A DNA stretch of 64,000 nucleotides, from assembly GCA_021229015.1 (NCBI GenBank), contig CM037785.1, positions 35,389,062-35,453,061 of the forward strand, in the 5' to 3' direction. The notes beneath the pieces are model-generated. The model worked only from the letters and a program-made list of their open reading frames with translations, was not told the DNA's origin and ran no database searches. Below, piece after piece: positions 21,750 through 33,184 of the stretch (positions are counted from its first letter, which is position 1; the number at the start of each line of letters is the position of its first letter). The DNA comes from Solen grandis. Taxonomy: Eukaryota; Mollusca; Bivalvia; Adapedonta; Solenidae. The position numbers were made by a program, and so were the translations under genes.

Positions 21750-24224
21750 ATGTATGCACATGGCAAAAAAAGGTGTACATATTATCCATCAAAGATTGCT
21801 GCAGCCATAATCATGGTTAAAGGGGGTATCCCAAGTAAAAGTTATTTGAAGTTCCCAGGACGACCCTGCAGGATAAGATTAAAGGGCGGGTACCCGAGGA
21901 AGCCACACGACCAGGTCCTGCGCCATATTTAACACAAGCAGAAGAGAAAACCCTTGTGAACTATGCAAAGTTGATGGCAGATATTGGTATATTCAAGAAT
22001 AAAATATATATCAAGTAAAATTGATAATATTATATTTACATGGTTCAATTCATTATAAGCCGTTATAACTTAAAAAGTACAAAGATAAAAGTAATGATGA
22101 TATAGAACAATAATCAACAGTAACATTATATATCCTGAAAGTATAAAAACAACATATAAACCAAATTAATAAGTAAAAACCTGTTTGAATATTGAATTTG
22201 GCCTCTTAATTATGCAATAATATTAAAAAATAATAGTAACATCATTTAAAATACATGCAATGTGGATTTATCAAACAAATGAAGGATATCCAGTGACACG
22301 GAAAGAGTTGCTCTTTGAAGTAAAGAGGATATTGGACAGTGATGGAAGAACAACTCCTTTCAAGGACAACTTGCCTGGCCGAGGCTGGTTTAATGCCTCC
22401 TCAAAGAGGAACCAAGAATTTACAGAACGAACACCAGCAGCATTGGGTCACCAGCTTGCCATGATATACAGGGAAATGATAAATGGTTATAACAGTTATT
22501 TTACTGCCCCTTCTCTTATATATGTACAAATATTCCTGTTTTTAAAGATGACTTTAAAAAAGGCTTTTTTTTCACCATCCCAAATGGCCGTGTGGTTTGC
22601 GCATTTGCATCTGGAGCAGAAAGTTGTGGGATGATTCCTAATTCTGACATAGCAAGTCATTTGATAAATTCACAATATTGTGATTCTATGCCGTTCTCTT
22701 TAAAATAACACTGTCAGGTGAAAAAAATAGCTGTTTGTTTCCACTAACATCTCTGAAAAAATGGGTCGGTCGGGTTAGTGGAAACAAGTAAATTTCTTTA
22801 TTACGCCTTATCTTGTTCGTCAGTTTAACATTTTTCTTCAAGATGGTTCCATGGACTACAAACGTTCCTTGATAAGGAAGTGACCGACCACGAATCCCTT
22901 ATTTCAGACCCGAAACGGATATTCAATGCGGATGAAAGTGGTTTTCCAATCAGCATCAAATCATCTACAGTCTTGGCCCCCAAAGGTGCTAAACATGTCT
23001 ACCAAGTCATGTCCAGTAACAAGGCTCAGCTTACTGTGATGGCATGTTTTAATGCTACTGGTAACTATATGCCACCTTTGATTGTGTACCCTGGACAAAG
23101 GTTCTGGGACACAGCACAGGCTTTCCTGGGGCCATTTATGGCCATTCTTTGAATGGGTGGATGTATGGGGAGCTAGCTATTTCCTTCCTTTATCCATCAC
23201 TTCCTTGAATATGTGAAATCACAAAAAAATCCTCTTCCAGTGCTACTTTTTGTAGATGGTCACTCCGCTCACATCTCACTGCCAACAGCAACTTTCTGTG
23301 CAGAAAACGGAGTAATCCTATATTGCTTGCTTGAGAATGCCAGCCACCTTTTACAAGCATGTGATATAGGATTATTTTCTCCAATGAAAAGTAAGTGGCG
23401 TGAACATCTCAAGAAGTGGCAGATGGATCACTTGGGTAAAGCTTTCACCAAGACACACTTTCCAGAAGTCTTTAAATGTATGTAGGAAAGTGTTACAACA
23501 CTACAAAATAGTGTCAAAGCATTCAAGCGGTCGGGCCTCTTTCCACTCAACCCTTGTGGGATAGATGAGTCAAAGCTTGGACCCTCAAAAATGACCGCTG
23601 ACGAGACATCCACGTCTGAAAAAAAATACGCCCCAACATCTACGGCAACTCCCAGCGGACACTGGTAATGACCCAAATGACAGTTCATTCGGCTCTGGTT
23701 CTTCAAGCATTGCTATTTTGGATGGTTCTCGGCGTGACCCTAACTTTTTTCCCCTTCTTTTGAAAACTAACATGTGCCAGAACCTAAAATGAAAAAAAAA
23801 TTCCCTTCGATCAAAACTGCCAAAAGCATTGTCAGGAACAGACGCATTGAAATTGCTGAGAGAGGGAGAGAGCGAAGAAAGTAAAGCTAAGGAGGATTCA
23901 AACAAAGTTAAGAGGAGAGAGGAAAGAGAGCTTAAAAAGCGTGAAAGAGAAGAACGAAAGAAGATTAAATAATCAGAGAGGAAATAAAAGGTAGGAAGTG
24001 AGAATGCCAGTGAAAAAAAAATCATCTACATTGATGATAGTGATTTTGATGAGAGTGTAGTGTGTCCAGGATGCAAGTCAAGTGAAGGAAAGGAGGATGA
24101 GTGGTTAGGGTGTGATTCATGTCCAAGGTGGTGGCATATAGACTGTATTGACAGGGATGAATTTTATGGGAAGACTGCAAGGGATTTGACAGCAGTTGAG
24201 TTTGTGTGCGAAGTGTGCGAGTGA
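21750..24224 (+). pseudogene. Broken pogo/Tigger-like transposase with C-terminal PHD finger
   Basis: Fragments in several frames follow the order of a pogo-group DDE transposase. A DNA-binding segment reads PAPYLTQAEEKTLVNYAKLM (21910-21985) and a CENP-B-like region reads YPVTRKELLFEVKRILDSD, then GRGWFNASSKRNQEF (22283-22420). The catalytic core has RIFNADESGFPISIKS (first Asp), LTVMACFNATGNYMPPLIVY, LLFVDGHSAHIS (second Asp) and LLQACDIGLFSPMKSKW (third Asp). A lysine/arginine-rich linker leads to a PHD finger at 24063-24224. Frameshifts, stops and AT-rich insertions separate the blocks; some gaps (e.g. 21990-22255 and 22630-22840) could be introns. AATAAA occurs at 24293. Terminal repeats were not found. 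Confidence 0.75.
24063..24224 (+). pseudogene. PHD finger at the end of the pogo-like transposase
   Basis: The frame reads CPGCKSSEGKEDEWLGCDSC, then PRWWHIDCIDRDE and ends VEFVCEVCE-stop. The spacing C-x2-C, C-x2-C, H-x2-C, C-x2-C with Trp before the His is that of a Zn-binding PHD finger, which usually reads histone H3 tails. Immediately upstream the frame is acidic (YIDDSDFDESVV). The finger is intact although the upstream transposase is broken. Confidence 0.8.
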
Positions 24225-24239
24225 TTATTCAAAGTACAT

Positions 24240-25217
24240 GTATAATCAATGATTTGATTAATTTTACCAAATACAAGTATGTATTTGTATGAAATAAATA
24301 ACTTGAAAGAACTGTTTTGTTAACTTTTTCATTTCATACAAGGCTTTTTCTCAACAATTTAGGAATGGTACCAGTACAGGTGAAATTGGGAAAAATAGCA
24401 CAATTTCATGCAAGCACATCCACTAGTGATTCAATTCTTCTCATGAAAATGCAATTGGGTATGGTACCTTTTACCAGGGGTAGATAAATGGGGAAAAAAG
24501 GCCCCTTTTTAAGTAAAGCTGTATGTTTTTATTATAATTATTATTATTTCTTCTTAACACTTTAATGTGTTTGTGCAAAAAAAATCTATCTATCTATCTA
24601 AACTGCAATGTTGACTTCTACAACCAGTGGTACTATTTTTCAACGGGAATGTATGGATAAGTGGCGGTAAGGTGCTTGTAAGTAGAAAATCCACGACAAC
24701 AACTGCAATCAAATGCGAAACATATATTTCAGCAAGATGTCATCTCAACAGACAATGGCGTGTAACTATAGGAAAACACAGTTCACATATGATGCCAGGC
24801 ACTGATATTTTGAAGTCATATTGCTAAGCATATGTTAATGTAGACCGAAATCTGAGAATACTTGCTGTTTTTAAACCCTACAGTACCTTTTTCAGTGTAT
24901 CTTACTGGAATCTATATCTAACTGAACGGCTTAAATGTATCATTTAAATATAAAATTAATATTTTAATAAATTCACTGTTTAAAACATTATAACCAAAAA
25001 TGTTATACTATTTATTTAATTTGTTTTTACTGTGCGTTTATTTATCTTTTGTCATAACCCCAAATTAGAAATATTTTATCCTAAATGTATGAATTTCAAG
25101 AGCTTTAATGGTGTATGCATTTTGATTTTCGGAGCAGAAATACGAAATTTTAATTCATGTAATTCATATAAAATCCTTTCAAAATGGCCGCCAAGAGTAG
25201 GGATCATCACTGATTGA
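24240..25217. other. Non-coding stretch
   Basis: Includes a short (ATCT)n microsatellite at 24585-24600. Otherwise AT-rich, with no recognised feature. Confidence 0.5.
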
Positions 25218-26525
25218 GGAACTATGAAGCAATATATATACCAATAGAGAGAGTTCAAATATTCATTCAGCATTGTCCAAAGGGGCTTGTACACTAGGAC
25301 TTAATAATCAGAATTTAACTAAAACGAGACGTATTCTCAATGAATTTGTAAACTTCACAAAAATATGCTTGTTTTGATTTGTGGATAAGAATTCGGAGCC
25401 ATACATCAATAATTTAGAAGAAATTTGAATATCAGGGGCAATATTTTGAATAATGCACAACAACTTGTTTCGAAGGGTAGTATAAGTTGGACAATGAAGG
25501 AAAAAAATGAGTAACGGTTTCTTCACTCCCACAATGACAAAATGGAGATTGCACAATATTCTTGGCAAACAGGTGACAATTTAAAGAACTACATTCAGTT
25601 CTTTGTCTAAATCTGAATAGAGGGCGTTGTCATTGACATTCAATGGAGGTACAGACGAATGGTTTTCGGTTTTCAAAAACAGTTTGATTGTTGACAACCA
25701 TGATCTAGAGGTACGGTTTATTGCTAGGTTTTTTAAATTTCTGTCTTGAAAATATAAAAATTGCAAATATAGGCAATGATAACGAACATTTTGGTCGAGG
25801 AAAAGATCGGTTACTCCACAGCTCAGAAGTGAATATCTGTTATTTAAGAATTTAATGTCAATAGTAGAAGAAGAATGTTCAGTAAAATGCGTAGGTAGAT
25901 TTATACATTGAGACAAACCGAAATGGTTACAGAGAGAGTTTAGCTTTCGAAAAGAACTTTAAACAGACATAGTTAAGTTGAGATCGCCCGTAATTATAGT
26001 ATCGTTAAGCCCGGTATTAAATGCAGAATCAATGGATTCCTCTATGTCGATTTCATTTGTAGAGTTAGGTGGGCGATAAAATAAGCTTACTAATATTTTC
26101 CTGTTTTTTGGAAGGACGATTTCGACCCAAATGTTTTCTAAACCAAATACCTCGAGGTCTAACCTACGCATGTATAAAACCATATTTTTAATATAAATGA
26201 TCACACCGCCGTATCCGTCAGTTGACCGGTCCTTGCGGACAGGTGTATGGTATTTGGGAAACATTAAATTGCTCGTGTTTATAGAGGGATTAAGCCATGT
26301 TTCAGACAGCGCTATGACGTCAAATGATAATAGTTCAGCTTGAATCAAGTCGATTTTATGAAATAGACTTTGGACGTTATAATGAATTAAAGACAAGTGA
26401 TGCGATAAGTCAATAGAAGATGAACTGTGGTCAGGTAATTCTTTTACAGATGAATCCGGTCCGGGATTAGGATGTACGTCGCCCAATATTGAGAATAAAA
26501 TCAATATCAAAATCAGGTGGAAAAG
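25218..26525 (-). mobile_element. CR1-like LINE, internally deleted
   Basis: On the - strand an N-terminal hydrophobic stretch and GDVHPNPGP lead into an endonuclease start (LSLIHYNVQSLFHKID, VIALSETWLN, GVIIYIKN, IITGDLNL). After a frameshift near 25960 the endonuclease continues with CINLPTHFTEHSSSTID (25915-25860). The frame then passes directly to the extreme C-terminus of a LINE reverse transcriptase (FFLHCPTYTTLRNKLLCI, 25530-25460). The whole polymerase domain is absent, so the copy has a large internal deletion. The clade call (CR1-like) is from general resemblance. Confidence 0.7.
25959..26510 (-). pseudogene. LINE endonuclease N-terminus with 2A-like motif
   Basis: 183 codons. The start MILILFSILGDVHPNPGPD places a hydrophobic segment ahead of GDVHPNPGP, which matches the 2A-like peptide pattern D-V/I-E-x-N-P-G-P except that His replaces Glu. 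In active 2A sequences ribosomes skip the Gly-Pro bond, separating an N-terminal leader from the endonuclease. Endonuclease landmarks follow (ALSETWLN, TGDLNLTM) and the frame is lost at 25959. Confidence 0.7.
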
Positions 26526-27281
26526 ACAATGGAAGCAAAAATAATAATTAAAAAGAGGGTAAATTCAATGTTACGTATGGCTCTGTTGGATAAGACTATA
26601 TTACGAGATGGAGATTCTTGCATTATAAGACAAGTGTCTCTCTTAAGTTATTTACAATAGACATTACAATTATCGAGATTCTTGAAACTTGTATAAAATG
26701 AAAACAAGCAAAAATAGCCTGAGAATGCGATGTTTGAACTTTTGTGGATGAATGAGATAGGTTTCGAGTTCAGAACAGCATATGTAATCTGTAAAGAACG
26801 AATCAAGAAAATTTGAAAGTCAGTCATCTTTGTGTGAAATACTCTAGGGAAGGTCCTCTTGCCAGACGATGAAACAATAATTCAAGTAAAAATACAATAC
26901 GAATTAAACATTAGTGGAAGGTCTGAAAGTGAATTATAAGTATATATATTTTATATAAAGATTGCATAGTTGAGATCTCTCAATATATAAGGTAATAACA
27001 AGTAGTATGTTTAGATTAATTTCACAGATTCAAGCGACTGAGGAATGAAATCGGATAATTTTGCCTAGTTCCTTGTCAAATGAAATGTCAGCTATTACAG
27101 GATGTGGTGGTTTATAATTATTGATTTACGGAGTAACTTAAGTGTAGGAAATGGTCAGTGGGAGAGAGAGAGAGAAAGAGAGAGCATTATAAATAAACAC
27201 AAACGACTTGTGGTGAATATACAGTTAATAAGGACAAAAATAAACTAATAGTTCCTTGCAAATAAACTAGGAGTTAGGATC
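26526..27281. other. Non-coding stretch with GA microsatellite
   Basis: Contains a (GA)n run at 27162-27185. No coding sense. Confidence 0.5.
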
Positions 27282-27285
27282 TTAA

Positions 27286-27473
27286 CCCTTTCCCTCATAT
27301 AGACTCATTTTGACGCACTCAATAGGTACCACATAAAGCCTGATCTGCAGAAAACCACAGTTAAACCTTACCAAATTTAATTACAAAATCCTCATTTCCA
27401 GACCACTGAGGAGCAGCGAACAGGTTTTATGCTGTTCGCATAGGTCTTTTGGTTTCCTCTATGAGGGAAAGGG
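27286..27473. mobile_element. piggyBac-type MITE (188 bp) with TTAA ends
   Basis: Flanked on both sides by TTAA (27282-27285 and 27474-27477). The termini are perfect 14-bp inverted repeats, CCCTTTCCCTCATA. TTAA duplication with CCC-starting ends is the signature of piggyBac-like elements (Kolobok also uses TTAA). It has no coding capacity, so it depends on a transposase elsewhere. Confidence 0.85.
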
Positions 27474-27559
27474 TTAAGTTTACAAATAATACAGAAAATA
27501 TCCATAGATAAAAATCAATTGCATGCAACAAGAATGTATTTAAAGGATACGTCAACTAT

Positions 27560-28370
27560 ATGGTGATACATGGGTCACATATAACAACATTCACGACCTT
27601 ACAGGCGTATCAAAAACGAAATATAGTACTGCAATGGAAAACATCGAAAGATAGGACTGCAATGGAAAACAGCAAAATAATTTAAAATACCAATGGCGAA
27701 AGATAAATATATGTGCCAGTCTAGTTTCGTATATATTTCATCTTAGAGTGAAACTGAAGGGGACTAATTAAGGTGATTAAATATTTGTAAAAATAACACG
27801 GTTCTTAAACATACATAAAATGGTAATGTTATCTATGTTAAAATCTGCAGTGATTCCAGCCCGTGTAGACCTACCGGAAACGAAATGTAGGACTGTAACT
27901 GGATATCTATTACTAACGGTGAGAAATCCATTGTATGTTGACATTAATAACATGCATTTTACAAGTAGGAATTAATCTCACAATAAACAAACACAAACTG
28001 GTTTCATTGATTACACATGTTCGAGAGAGAGAGAGAGAGAGGGGGAGAGGGGTGGGGGAGGAAACTACACTCTATACTAACGTTCATGTATTTCATATGG
28101 GAGTGAGATGGAAAGGGACTTATTAAGGTTACTAAATATTTGTAAAAATAACTCGGTCCCTTAACAACATCAAATGGTAATGTTATCTATGTCACAATCA
28201 GCAGTGATTCCAGTCCTTATAGACCTACCGAAACGAAATGTAGGACGGCAACTGGATAATTCAATCCATTATAGTGTTCACACACAAATGACATACATTT
28301 TCCATAAATCTCACATAAGCAAGTACAACTGGTATCATTTATTACTCATGTTGGAGAGAGGGAGATAGGA

Positions 28371-28400
<30 letters not shown>
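27560..28400 (+). repeat. ~310-bp tandem units, each ending in a GA microsatellite
   Basis: Two clear units (27740-28050 and 28095-28400) share AAATATTTGTAAAAATAAC, ATGGTAATGTTATCTATGT, 'gcagtgattcca', GACCTACCG-GAAACGAAATG and 'aactggt-tca', then a (GA)n run. A more diverged unit begins upstream near 27560 (GAAATATAGTACTGCAATGG). Each GA tract marks the end of a unit. Confidence 0.65.
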
Positions 28401-28401
<1 letters not shown>

Positions 28402-29509
28402 AAACAGAATTGTTGGTATATCAAATCGTAAAGTATCACAAAAATGTCATTTTCATAGAAATACATAATGAATAATCATGTTGTTTTATAAAAAATATTT
28501 AACATCAAATAAATATCATTATACAAGAGAGAGAGAGAGTAAAGTTAAGGCATATGCCGATAGGATCAATATAATAAAATTTCAGAAAGAGAGAGAGAGA
28601 GAGAGAGAACAAACAAATTTAAGCTAAATATTTTACAAATTTTCAGATCAAATGATTGCTGTATGCATAAACGAACTAAGAAATGAGCACTAGTTATAAT
28701 TCACACAAGAGTGTGAGACTTATAGCATTACCACACATAAAACATTTTCGTTTCTTTGATATTATCATATTTATGAATATATCACATTGGTGTCGAAAGG
28801 TGGTCCCTTAAAAATTCTAAACCTTAGGTATGTCATGTATAAACCTCAGGTATACCATGTCAACGTGTCCTATCCGTATTTCATGTGTAACATGTTTCGC
28901 AAAAAGATATAATATGATTACGAACATTTTGCACGTTTCAGTGAACAGCTTTACGGAGAATTAATGTTTATGTTAAAATCGGTAGCCTTTCCCTCAAACT
29001 TGGTTATTTTTAGACATCCAAGGATAGTTGTCAACGTAACCGAAAAAATGATTATGAATATAGTGAAGATAACATTTGTGGAAATGTTAAACTGACATCG
29101 ATGTTGAATTCAGCTGATATACTCCATACCTGCATATGCACAGGATGTGTCCTCGGTTTGATTAATTTAGTCATCTAGTTGTACAATTTAGTTCTCTTAT
29201 TAAGAGGGATAAGTATCTGGTAGAGGAAGATAAATGAGATCGAAATAAAAGGGGGAGGAATAAGAGAGAAAAGGCAAGAAAAAAATAATATAAATTCTGA
29301 ATATCATTTTGTATGTCAATCTGAAATGGAATTTGTTTAATTGCGATGCAAGAAAGAAATAGAGAATAAGAAAGAGAGCGACGGTGAAAAATCACAGGAG
29401 AATGAAAAGAACAAAAGAGAGATAGACATATTGACGGATGAAAACAGACAGAAAAGATAGAGAGAAAGAAAAAGGAGGGACACATCAGCATAAATACAGC
29501 GTAGTTCAA
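28401..29509. other. Non-coding stretch with further GA microsatellites
   Basis: (GA)n runs at 28527-28541 and 28588-28609 and a purine-rich tract at 29240-29480. No supported gene. Confidence 0.5.
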
Positions 29510-29690
29510 GAACTGGTTCGCCCGGTGTCAGGATATTATGACTATGTGGTATGTTGTCACATGTATACACCACATGCATAATGTGGCAGTGAGCCACTAC
29601 TTTTCCTGTCTCATGGAGACAAAATCACCAAATGATTGCAATACTTTCGTTGGGACGTAAAACCTAACATGCATGTATTATCACCAACAT
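29510..29690 (+). mobile_element. SINE body and tail
   Basis: GAACTGGTTCGCCCGGTGTC and AGGATATTATGACTATGTGG correspond to the body seen at 11375-11410. The end CACCAAATGATTGCAATACT, then GTTGGGACGTAAAACCTAAC, is the SINE tail. The tRNA head is missing. Confidence 0.6.
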
Positions 29691-29934
29691 AGGAAGATGT
29701 ATGTCTCATGCGTCTTTAGGGAACACGTATTTCAACGATCATTACTTTGCGCCATAGAGGGACTTAAAATATTTTCGACCCATTCCGAATTATCTTCAGA
29801 AAACACCAAAGGGCCACGTAGCCCGTGTGATGAAGTCGTTCCTATGCCGCAATCAAACATGGATTGCGTGGGTGAAAACCAGTAATCCTAGTTACTAGAA
29901 TACATGATAATACTATATACTAGTTGTCTTACTA

Positions 29935-30170
29935 TATACATTATGGTGAGAGACATACAAGGACGTAGGTAGGACGTTCAGGATGTTACACACTTTCTGG
30001 CCGGGGGACCAGGTGCCACCTGGAACCCTTTTAGGTACAGGGAGTTAATCTAGGTATATTATACAGCTTTCGACCAATCTTGTTTACCAAAATAAAATTG
30101 GTCTCGCTCCGTATATAACAGGATATAACATCTTTATTTGAATTGCAAATATGAATTAAATCGGGTTTCG
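29935..30170 (+). repeat. Dispersed repeat shared with 43925-44110
   Basis: GGACGTAGGTAGGACGTTC, 'ggtacagggagttaatctaggtatattat', 'tcttgtttac' and TTTGAATTGCAAATATGAAT correspond in order to GGACGTAACTAGGTCGTTTT, 'ggtacagggtgtttaatttaggcatattat', 'tcttgtttac' and TTTGAATTGCAAATATAAAT at 43927-44094. Confidence 0.6.
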
Positions 30171-30479
30171 CTAATCAAGTGGCTATTGCAGCTTGCCATG
30201 GCACGATGACCTTGATGATGTAACCTTGGGAAAATACAGCCTCATGCATTCTTTTTCGTATATATAAATTATGAATATGTACATTGTATATGGAAAAAGG
30301 TTTAACTTTAGACAAGGTTAGAATTCTGATTTAAAAAAAAAATCTATGATTTTTACAACATTCAGAATCAAAATGAATCGATAGATCGGGTCATGTTGTT
30401 TATGTCACTTGTTTCCCAATCGACGTAAAATAAAAAAGTTTATCATCCACATATCATCTGAAGCATTACAAATTTTCCC

Positions 30480-32182
30480 CATAGTGTCTCGATAGAGATA
30501 GAAATATCTAAGGCCGAAGCACAAACCGATAGTTGACATGTGACCTTGACCTTTCTGGATTTCCGGAAACAGAAGTTATTTTTACAATAAGATGCTATGT
30601 TGCACCTTCAGTGAACATTTATGCAAATCGGTCAAAAACTAAGGCGCACAATGCTGAAAAAAAATGTTTTTTGATTAAAAATTGCTTAACGCGTCATGAC
30701 GCCATTTGACGTCATGTGACATAAATCTTCGTAGAGCTGAAAGAAATCGATAGGACACAAGTTCTGACCAAATATCAAGTTTCTTATATGCTAGTTTCGT
30801 AATACTTGAATACATTCCCAGGTCCAAAGTTCGAAACTATGTTTAACCATAGAACCTTGGTCTTTTCGAATTTTGCAAAACGTATATGGAGATGCATATC
30901 TAGAATGTAATATATACGTTTTGTAAAAGTAAAAAAAATCATTCTATTCCTCCCAGAAATGACGGCTGTAAAGCGCGTAAAAACATCGGGAGTATTTACT
31001 GCAATCAAAAGTACCAAAGTCATTGTGCTTACTGTAAATATTTCATGCTGCTTGCTCATCGGCAACCTATTTTAATTTCAACCTCAAAAGGAAGAAAGAA
31101 GTTGAATAATAATAAGGAACTAGATCTTGTTTGGCATCACATCGATTTTTTGCACGAGAAATGAAAACTTATAAAATCACCATGACGTCAAATGAAAACT
31201 ATCCCATCAGGGGGCTCTGTAATACTTTAATTGATTTTGGGGTCATACTTTCGAAACTTAGTTTCACCACAGAATCTCGATTTTTTTCTATATTTGGAAA
31301 ACGAAAATAAGGATGCATAACTAAAGCGTAACTTATACTGTCTGTGAAAATCAAAAGAAAATCAATTTACAAATAAATTCAGCACAGAGCGTACAAACGT
31401 TTTACCTGACGTCAAATTTGGCGTCATATGACGTCATATGATTTTAAGAATCATTACATTCGAACAGACATGGTCTGAAATATTTGCCATATAGTTTTAA
31501 TTGTTACATTTTCCGAAAATGTTTTAAAATTTAGGAAAATGAAAGTAGGATATTTTAAAGACTTGGATACTTATATTCAGTCCAAGTATCAGCTTTCTAA
31601 ATCATCTGGAAGCGGTGTTATACGTATTTGAAATTTGAAGTCAATGCTTCGAGTCTCGGATTCGCCATAGAACCTGGCTTTTCGAATTTGGAAAAATGGA
31701 CACGAGGATTCACAACTAGAACGCAACATATACATTCTGTGAAATTCAGATGAAAATCGGTTTAGAAATAAGAGCCGTAGACCGCGTACAAACCTTTGTA
31801 GACTACGTCAAGTGTGACATCATATGACGTCATAGGCATAAAAATCATTGAAATGATATTTTTTGTATCTGAAATACATGCCATTAAATTATTATGGTCC
31901 TTGAACCTTAGCAAAATATAGAAATTTATGCTTAGAAATAAAAAAAAATTGTTGACCTTATGACGTCATATGACGTCAAATGACGTTCTTCTTCACAGAA
32001 TGTAAAATTCACGTAGTGACTTACATTCACATCAAGTATCTCCTTTCTAATTAATCTGGGAACAATTTTGTACGTATTTGAAATTTGACGTCTTTGGTTC
32101 GAATCTTGGATTCGCCATAGAACATTTGCCTTTTCCAATATAGAAAAAAAGACATTGGAATGCACAAATAGAACGTAATATA
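30480..32182 (+). repeat. ~420-bp tandem repeat array rich in TGACGTCA
   Basis: A landmark box ('ccatagaacctt', a dark AT stretch, 'ggatgcataactagaacgtaa', 'attctgtgaaaatcaga', 'gccgtagaccgcgtacaaac') recurs at about 30848, 31267, 31668 and 32114, giving spacings of 419, 401 and 446 bp. Each unit ends in a block with the palindrome TGACGTCA; seven perfect octamers occur in the array. The last unit is interrupted at 32182 by a transposon and resumes at 37478. No coding function is supported. Confidence 0.75.
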
Positions 32183-32357
32183 TGGGCCATTCTCTGGGAA
32201 CTTGCGTTCTCCTGTTTTGGCTTGTCCCAGTTAATTTATTTTTCGATATAAATCCTTTTCATTTGTAATTTAGCATGTTGTTTTGAATCCTACATAAATA
32301 AATCAGTGCAGATCAAAATATTTCATGTTTTAAACAATCTGAGATTGTTGTCGCACA

Positions 32358-32775
32358 TGTTGTCTTTACCGTCACACTAGTAAAAAGCATTTTATTTTGA
32401 AATCAAAGCAAAAACAGAGAAGATTGTTTCGTTATAGATGACATCATGGTGTCAGCACGCGGCATTGCTTCCATTATTGAAGAAGATTGTCGATGGCGGC
32501 CGATAACAGCCAGGTAATATTTGACCTTCATACCGTACCTTTTACCATGTCTTCACCGCACGGTGCATTAACCACCACCTGAAGAATATTTCTTTATGTT
32601 TTTGTAGTTTATATGTGTAATTCTTGTATCATCAGACAACAAAATGCGAAAATGACATAGTCAAGGTCAAAAACCGTCTGTAAGGGTTGTTGTCTAAGAA
32701 AGGTCTTTACCGTAACGATTCACCGTCACGAAATATTCACTGTGATGGTGAAGACGGGTCCCTGACGGTTAAGAC
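32358..32775 (+). promoter_or_regulatory. Left subterminal repeats GTCTTTACCGT of the transposon
   Basis: Forward copies GTCTTTACCGTCAC (about 32360) and GTCTTTACCGTAAC (about 32703), and reverse copies GATGGTGAAGACGG (about 32743) and GACGGTTAAGACG (about 32764), cluster within 600 bp of the left end. Matching copies are near the right end. Such subterminal arrays are usual transposase binding sites; the promoter of the element must also lie here. Confidence 0.55.
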
Positions 32776-33182
32776 GTAGCGCAAATAGTGACAGAAATTG
32801 ATAAGCAAAAGAAAGAAAAGAGCAACCGATATATTATTTTAACCGTAACATTCAGAAATTGCCTTATTGTTTTACAATTTTGGGAAGCAAATCATAAAAT
32901 AAGTTAAATGCCGGTTTCTAAAGTAAGTGACCAATTGTCTTTTTTGCGTTGCAGGTTGACCCAACAACATTAGCCAGGGAAAACGAAATCTTAAAAGAAT
33001 ACATACACATAAACCAGATCCTACTTGACATAGAATTAGAAAGAAGACGAGTGTCAAATGTTATACATAACCTGGCACTCCCAAACTTTGACAATGAATT
33101 AGATAATAGAAATAAAGAATTAGTCAATGAACTTAAAACACGTAAGATTCAGCTGAAAGAAATAATTGCAAGTTTTCTTTAA
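32493..33182 (+). CDS. Transposon-encoded small coiled-coil protein (two exons)
   Basis: Exon one (32493-32513) encodes MAADNSQ and ends CAG/GTAATA; exon two (32955-33182) starts after GCGTTGCAG in the same phase (0) and encodes VDPTTLARENEILKEYIHI through EIIASFL-stop, 82 residues in total. The pattern of Leu/Ile at heptad positions with many Glu, Lys, Asn and Arg suggests a long coiled coil. It may dimerise or act with the transposase. Its stop codon lies only two bases before the next ATG (TAAATATG), so either the mRNA is bicistronic or an alternative splice joins it to the transposase. I do not recognise it elsewhere. Confidence 0.6.
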
Positions 33183-33184
33183 AT

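Noticed and set aside
23585..24025. 146-codon - strand frame rich in Leu/Ser/Phe
   Set aside because: Antisense to the Lys/Arg-rich linker of the pogo-like transposase.
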